From positions 62,001-126,000 of the forward strand of contig CAZFEC010000002.1 of assembly GCA_964517435.1 (NCBI GenBank): a stretch of 64,000 bases of DNA, read 5' to 3'. A program made the translations under genes and the position numbers. Below the pieces are notes generated by a model. The model made no database searches and was not told the DNA's origin. It was given only the letters and a program-made list of their open reading frames with translations. The stretch is from BS150m-G50 sp964517435. Its GTDB lineage: Bacteria > CAIWAD01 > BS150m-G50. Positions within the stretch are counted from its first letter, which is position 1. Every line of letters begins with the position of its first letter. Positions 60,007-64,000 of the stretch are shown here, one piece after another.

Positions 60007-60684
60007 TCAACGATTTGACTGTTTGGGTCCGGTTTTGCGGATAAAAGCTTCCGGATACTGCTGGCGGATGCCGGAGAGTACCGCCGCCGCGTCGCTGCGC
60101 TGGTTGAATTTCCCCACACAGATCTGAAAGGTTTCCGCTTCGGAGAGAATGATTATCTCACCCAGGCGGCGACGGAAATCAACCAGTGCGGTTGTATCAC
60201 GCAGCGCCGCCACCTGAATGGTGTAGTGGGAATAAACCGGCGGTTCCGGGCGGGGAGCCGCCGCCGCTACCGGTCCCGGTACGATAACCGTCGCCGTGAC
60301 GATCCAGGCGTCGGGCCAGCCCTGACCGGTCAATCGGTGTCGCAGCGCCGCCGCTTCCGCCCGCGTGGTGAAGTCTCCCGCCGTCAGTTTCCACCAGGGG
60401 TGGTGGTACTCGAGGTGGAGCGGAACCTGAAGCCGCGGCGACATCTGATGGAAGACATCGCGCACCGGCCGCCAGGAACTGTCGGCCAGCAGCTGTACCC
60501 GCCAGCCGGGCAGCCGGCCGTAAATCCGGGGCAGTTTCGGCGTGGGCGGCAGTTCGCGGAAAGCTTCGCTGGAACGTGCCGAACCGGGATCTGCATCAGC
60601 GATGCCGGTTTGCGCCAGAGCGGCGAACAGTAAGCAGAGAACCGGAAGGACGGCAATGGTGCAGGCTAGTCTGCGGTAGACCAT
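60007..60684 (-). CDS. Secreted protein with two SPOR-like repeats
   Basis: A signal peptide (TIAVLPVLCLLFAALAQTGIA) is followed by two SPOR-type modules of about 70 residues: GWRVQLLADSSWRPVRDVFH with KLTAGDFTTRAEAAALRHRL, and YTIQVAALRDTTALVDFRRRL with QICVGKFNQRSDAAAVLSGI. SPOR domains bind denuded peptidoglycan, so the protein probably sits in the periplasm at the septum. It stands alone upstream of nuoA, in the same direction. Confidence 0.82.
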   Translation of the reverse strand: MVYRRLACTIAVLPVLCLLFAALAQTGIADADPGSARSSEAFRELPPTPKLPRIYGRLPGWRVQLLADSSWRPVRDVFHQMSPRLQVPLHLEYHHPWWKLTAGDFTTRAEAAALRHRLTGQGWPDAWIVTATVIVPGPVAAAAPRPEPPVYSHYTIQVAALRDTTALVDFRRRLGEIIILSEAETFQICVGKFNQRSDAAAVLSGIRQQYPEAFIRKTGPKQSNR

Positions 60685-60902
60685 GAAACCTTCATGTACT
60701 GTAATCTCGTTGTTCGATCACAAGAAATTAGAGAACCGGAAGTTCAAACGGAAGCGGGATTCCCTGTACGGTGTTGCCCGTTGATGTGCACTTCACCGGA
60801 AGCGGCTGCGGTCGACCCCCTGGGGAGGCGGCTTGACATTGGAGCCAGAAATGGTTCAATTGAGGACGCTTGTTCCAGAATGAAACAGGACGACCGACCG
60901 CC

Positions 60903-63900
60903 GTGTATCACGCCAGCGAGACGAAACAGCATCATGCGATACTCCAACGGTTGAAGAGGCTCAGGCCGCTTCTCCCATGGCTGCTGCTCTGCGGTTGCCT
61001 CGTCTGGGGCCTACCGCTACCGGCCGCGGCCAGGCAGTCTGACGGTGCAGCCGCTTCCCTGTCAACCGGCAGCGGCCGTCTGATAGATCCCGTCCTCTCA
61101 CCGCTACCGGGAGAATACCTCCTGACCGCGTCGACATCGACCCTCCGCATTCAGGCCGCCGGTGTATCACAAACCGTGCTGGGACGAAGCGGCCGCGACT
61201 GGGTCATCCGATTGCGTTATCCCCCCGGAATCGCTCCCTTTCGCATTCTGCCGCAAGCGGATACCACGCCTCCTTCCAGGGAAGAATGTGATATCCAGCC
61301 CGCAGTGTTGCCAGGCGGCACGCTGTTCCGAATCGGGGTCGCCCGGGAGGGAGTGTATCACATTACATACGAGGAGCTCGTAGAGGCGGGTCTGGAACCG
61401 GGCGAGCTGTCCGACCCTGATCGTATCGGCCTCTGGAACAACGGCGGGCCGGTACCGTTGCGGGTGATCGGGGATGAGGACGGCGTTTTCGCCACCGGCG
61501 ACGCTCTGGAGTTCTGGGGTGAAGAGCCGCTCTGTCTGCTGTCGAACGCGGGCGCGGACCTCCGGCGCGATCCCTTTGCCCCCTGGAACATCTATTATCT
61601 GTACGACGGCACGACGCCTCCGCTGCGGATGATCGAGGAATCCGGCGAAGTGGTCGAGGTGGATCCGCTCAGTTATTATCCGCTGGAGTATTTCACGACG
61701 ACGAGCCGCTTTGAGGAGGATAATTACTTTGATCGCCTGGTCGTCGCCGACAGCGAACTGGAGCTGGATCACCTCTTCTTCGACAGCGGTACCCGAGCGC
61801 TGGAAACCTCGCAATACCAGTTTGCACTGCCGGGGATCTGGAACGGCAGTCCCCGGCCGGCGCAGATCCGGGCTGGATTGCGCGGGCAGTCTTTCTCGAC
61901 GGAAGCCAACCCGGACGGCGGCATCCATCGCGCCTGGATCTATGTCAACGATCACACCGTCCCGGAGCTGGATGCGGGGTCTCCGGTGGAGGGTGATTAC
62001 CTCTGGCGCGAGCAGGAATACATCGAAGTCACTACCGGCACCGAGAATCCTTTCCATGCACACTATCTGGCGGAAGCGAACGAACTCATGCTGCTGGTGC
62101 CGGGTGATACCCCCGCCGGTTCCGACAACCGGGTCCTGCTGGATTATTACGAGATAACTTATCAACGCGACCTGATCGCCCGGGAGGACGAGCTGCTGAT
62201 CACGCTCGATCCGGCTGACGGCGTCCCGACCGGAGAGATCGTCGATTTCAGGGTAGAGGGATTTCAGCGGGAGGACATCCGCGTCTATCGCAGCGACGGC
62301 TCACTGCTGACCAACGCCGAGATCCGGCCGGCCGGCGAGGGCTACTTCCGCTGCCATTTCCAGGATGAACTGACCGGGCCGGTTTACTACCGGGTGCTGA
62401 CGACGGAACGATTGCAGACTGTTGATTGTATCACGCGGGTTGATCCCCTCCCGACTTTCAGCTACTCGCCCGCCACCCTCGATTGCGATTACCTGGTGAT
62501 CGTTCCCGATTCGCTGCTAACGCACGGTAACAGCGATTCCCTGCAGCTCTGGCTGGAGCAGCACCCCGGGGAATTCGATCCGTTTCGGGTGCTGCCGGCT
62601 TCACGCGTTTACGATTGGTTCAGCCAGGGACGCTTCTCTCCCTACGCGATCCGGGACCTGCTGCAGTACGGTCTGCATTACTGGGAGCGATTTCCCCGCT
62701 ACCTGCTGCTGGCCGGTGACGGCAGCGACGAACAGCGGATCGTCGCCGCGACCGGTCAGCCGCTGCTGCCGGTCCAGTTCCGGTTCGCCACCGACTGGGG
62801 AGCGACCGTCACCGAACACTGGTTCGGGCAGCTGACCGCGGATCAGATTCCTGATGTGCTGGTGGGGCGGCTGCCCGCTTCTTCCGCGGAGGAGCTGAGC
62901 GCCATGCTGGCCAAGCTGCTGACCTATCAGGCCGCGGCGGGAGGTGCCTGGCAGAACCGCCTACTGTTCGTCTCCGGTATCGGCGGCGTCGGTGAACTCA
63001 CCTTCGAGGAACAGACCGCCACCCTGATCCAGAACTGGATTTCCCCCCGTTACTTCGTAGAACGGCTGGAAACGAATAACATATTTTCGCCCTTCTTCGG
63101 CGGTACGGAACAGCTGCTCACCTACCTGGACAACGGCGTGGCGCTGGCCAGCTACAACGGCCACGGCGGCGGTGCCATCTGGTCGGACAACAATCTCTTC
63201 CGCGACGAGGATGTTCTACGTCTGCAGAACGGACAGACGTTGCCCTTCATCACCAACTTCACCTGTTACATCAACGCCTTCGAGAGCGGGGTGACGCTGG
63301 GCGAGCAACTGCTGACCGCCCCGGAGCAGGGCGCGATCGGAACGTTGGGCTGCAGCGCGCTCTCCTTCTTCCTCAGCGGCAACGAACTGGCGCAATATTT
63401 CTACTACAGCCTGCTGAACCAGCCGCGGCAGCCGGTCGGCGAAGCGATGTTCAACGCGGTGATCACTTTCCATTCCCTCTACGCGGAGGAACTGGCGGAA
63501 CCGACCGAGCAGGGTGCGATCATCAGGTCGCTGCTCAACAGTATGAACATCCTCGGCGATCCGGCGCAGCACCTGCACCTGCCGCAGCCGGCGCCGACAC
63601 CGGTACTGTCGCCGGCGGCGGGCTGGCCCGGGGAGTCCCTCCAAGGCGGCTGGTCCACGGTGACCACTTCGCAACAGGGACTGGCCAAGTTCTACAATAA
63701 CGTATCACAGCCGCTGTTGCGCGGCGCCTCCCCGTTGTATCACGCCGCGGAGGACGAACTGCTGCCGTTGGGCGAGGGCGACTTCGAGCTGGCTTCCGTT
63801 TTCCCCGATTCCTGTCCCGGTGGTACGCCCGGCCAGGTTCGCTGGCTCGCGTTCAGCGACGATCCCCATGACGCCTGCAACGCGCTGACCCCGTTCTTCT

Positions 63901-64000
63901 ACAGCGACAGCCTGGCGACTCCCTACCTATGGGGAACCGGCACCGTGCCGGCGGAGGTAACCACCGCCACCCCGTTCACTTTCGCGGCTAATTGCGCCGC
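60903..64000 (+). CDS. PorU-like C25 cysteine peptidase (3' end outside the window)
   Basis: The frame runs from a GTG at 60903 to the end of the window, about 1032 codons. A TTG at 60951 would also give a good signal peptide (LRPLLPWLLLCGCLVWGL); the start is uncertain. The N-terminal domain (GTLFRIGVAREGVYHITYEEL, then DPDRIGLWNNGGPVPLRV and GDALEFWGEE) is the one preceding the protease in PorU and its relatives. The C25 catalytic domain follows: DYLVIVPDSLLTH, YLLLAGDGSDEQ, the His in ALASYNGHGGGAIW and the Cys in FITNFTCYINAFES, with GAIGTLGCSALS. PorU is the type IX sortase that removes sorting domains and attaches cargo to the surface. The call is firm as C25, likely as PorU-like. Confidence 0.83.
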   Translation, partial: MYHASETKQHHAILQRLKRLRPLLPWLLLCGCLVWGLPLPAAARQSDGAAASLSTGSGRLIDPVLSPLPGEYLLTASTSTLRIQAAGVSQTVLGRSGRDWVIRLRYPPGIAPFRILPQADTTPPSREECDIQPAVLPGGTLFRIGVAREGVYHITYEELVEAGLEPGELSDPDRIGLWNNGGPVPLRVIGDEDGVFATGDALEFWGEEPLCLLSNAGADLRRDPFAPWNIYYLYDGTTPPLRMIEESGEVVEVDPLSYYPLEYFTTTSRFEEDNYFDRLVVADSELELDHLFFDSGTRALETSQYQFALPGIWNGSPRPAQIRAGLRGQSFSTEANPDGGIHRAWIYVNDHTVPELDAGSPVEGDYLWREQEYIEVTTGTENPFHAHYLAEANELMLLVPGDTPAGSDNRVLLDYYEITYQRDLIAREDELLITLDPADGVPTGEIVDFRVEGFQREDIRVYRSDGSLLTNAEIRPAGEGYFRCHFQDELTGPVYYRVLTTERLQTVDCITRVDPLPTFSYSPATLDCDYLVIVPDSLLTHGNSDSLQLWLEQHPGEFDPFRVLPASRVYDWFSQGRFSPYAIRDLLQYGLHYWERFPRYLLLAGDGSDEQRIVAATGQPLLPVQFRFATDWGATVTEHWFGQLTADQIPDVLVGRLPASSAEELSAMLAKLLTYQAAAGGAWQNRLLFVSGIGGVGELTFEEQTATLIQNWISPRYFVERLETNNIFSPFFGGTEQLLTYLDNGVALASYNGHGGGAIWSDNNLFRDEDVLRLQNGQTLPFITNFTCYINAFESGVTLGEQLLTAPEQGAIGTLGCSALSFFLSGNELAQYFYYSLLNQPRQPVGEAMFNAVITFHSLYAEELAEPTEQGAIIRSLLNSMNILGDPAQHLHLPQPAPTPVLSPAAGWPGESLQGGWSTVTTSQQGLAKFYNNVSQPLLRGASPLYHAAEDELLPLGEGDFELASVFPDSCPGGTPGQVRWLAFSDDPHDACNALTPFFYSDSLATPYLWGTGTVPAEVTTATPFTFAANCA

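Noticed and set aside
60832..60860. TTGACA at 60833 as a promoter for the PorU-like gene
   Set aside because: The hexamer is perfect, but the matching position 17 bases on (TCAATT) is poor. FCB-group promoters often differ from this consensus, so I do not annotate it.
1..64000. tRNA, rRNA, CRISPR arrays, prophage or transposase genes
   Set aside because: I looked for T-loop sequences, regularly spaced repeats and integrase or transposase motifs and saw none. A tool-based search could still find a tRNA I missed.

Overview
The window is a 64 kb stretch of a fairly GC-rich bacterial chromosome. It is most likely from a metagenome-assembled member of the FCB superphylum (Fibrobacteres-Chlorobi-Bacteroidetes and allied candidate phyla such as Calditrichota or Electryoneota-like lineages). 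The evidence is type IX secretion C-terminal sorting domains (an NPFNPTT motif, a VYNVLGQRV strand, a basic KMMLLR end), a PorV-type barrel, two gingipain-family (C25) peptidases of which one is PorU-like, giant DUF11-type surface proteins and multihaem cytochromes. I cannot name the species. No tRNA, rRNA, CRISPR, phage or insertion sequence was found.

Layout. 1-1.7 kb: tail of an outer-membrane barrel, a 12-haem cytochrome and a tetrahaem c554-type cytochrome. 2.1-4.4 kb: lpdA and lipA. 4.5-6.6 kb (minus): a TPR protein and a VanZ protein fused to an Mth938-like domain. 6.8-14.6 kb: a CbpA-like J protein, an NtrC-type regulator, a LiaS/NarX-type kinase with its (interrupted) NarL-type regulator, and a frameshifted formylglycine-enzyme-like lipoprotein. 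14.8-18.7 kb (minus): mdh, icd, gltA. 19.4-20.5 kb: wecB. 20.7-33.0 kb (minus): three secreted or outer-membrane proteins, including one of 2445 residues. 33.4 kb: an MscS channel. 34.7-41.9 kb (minus): a beta-helix protein split by a stop codon, and a C25 peptidase. 42.3-53.7 kb (plus): a receiver/RAM-domain regulator, NuoE/HydC, NuoF/HydB, a giant 2Fe-2S/GltD/NuoG-like subunit, a sensor kinase, a degenerate NtrC-like regulator and a small barrel. 53.8-59.8 kb (minus): nuoABCDGHI without nuoE, nuoF or nuoJ-N. 60.0-60.7 kb: a SPOR protein. 60.9 kb to the end: a PorU-like C25 peptidase running off the window.

How it fits together. TCA enzymes, lipoate enzymes, complex I and multihaem cytochromes point to a respiring cell. 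The NADH-oxidising modules normally found with complex I are encoded separately, in a HydBC/NfnB-like electron-transfer operon with its own signalling proteins. The surface proteins and peptidases look like type IX secretion cargo and machinery.

Most unusual observations. (1) The short word TGTATCAC is strongly over-represented on both strands, in every reading frame and between genes, which suggests a DNA-level signal. (2) The HydBC/GltD/NuoG-like operon carries a receiver-RAM regulator and a pseudo-enhancer-binding protein. (3) nuoE has no normal start codon and seems to begin at ACG. (4) Three genes are each broken by a single lesion. (5) The only run of Ns is flanked by an exact 55-bp duplication, so it is almost certainly a false gap.
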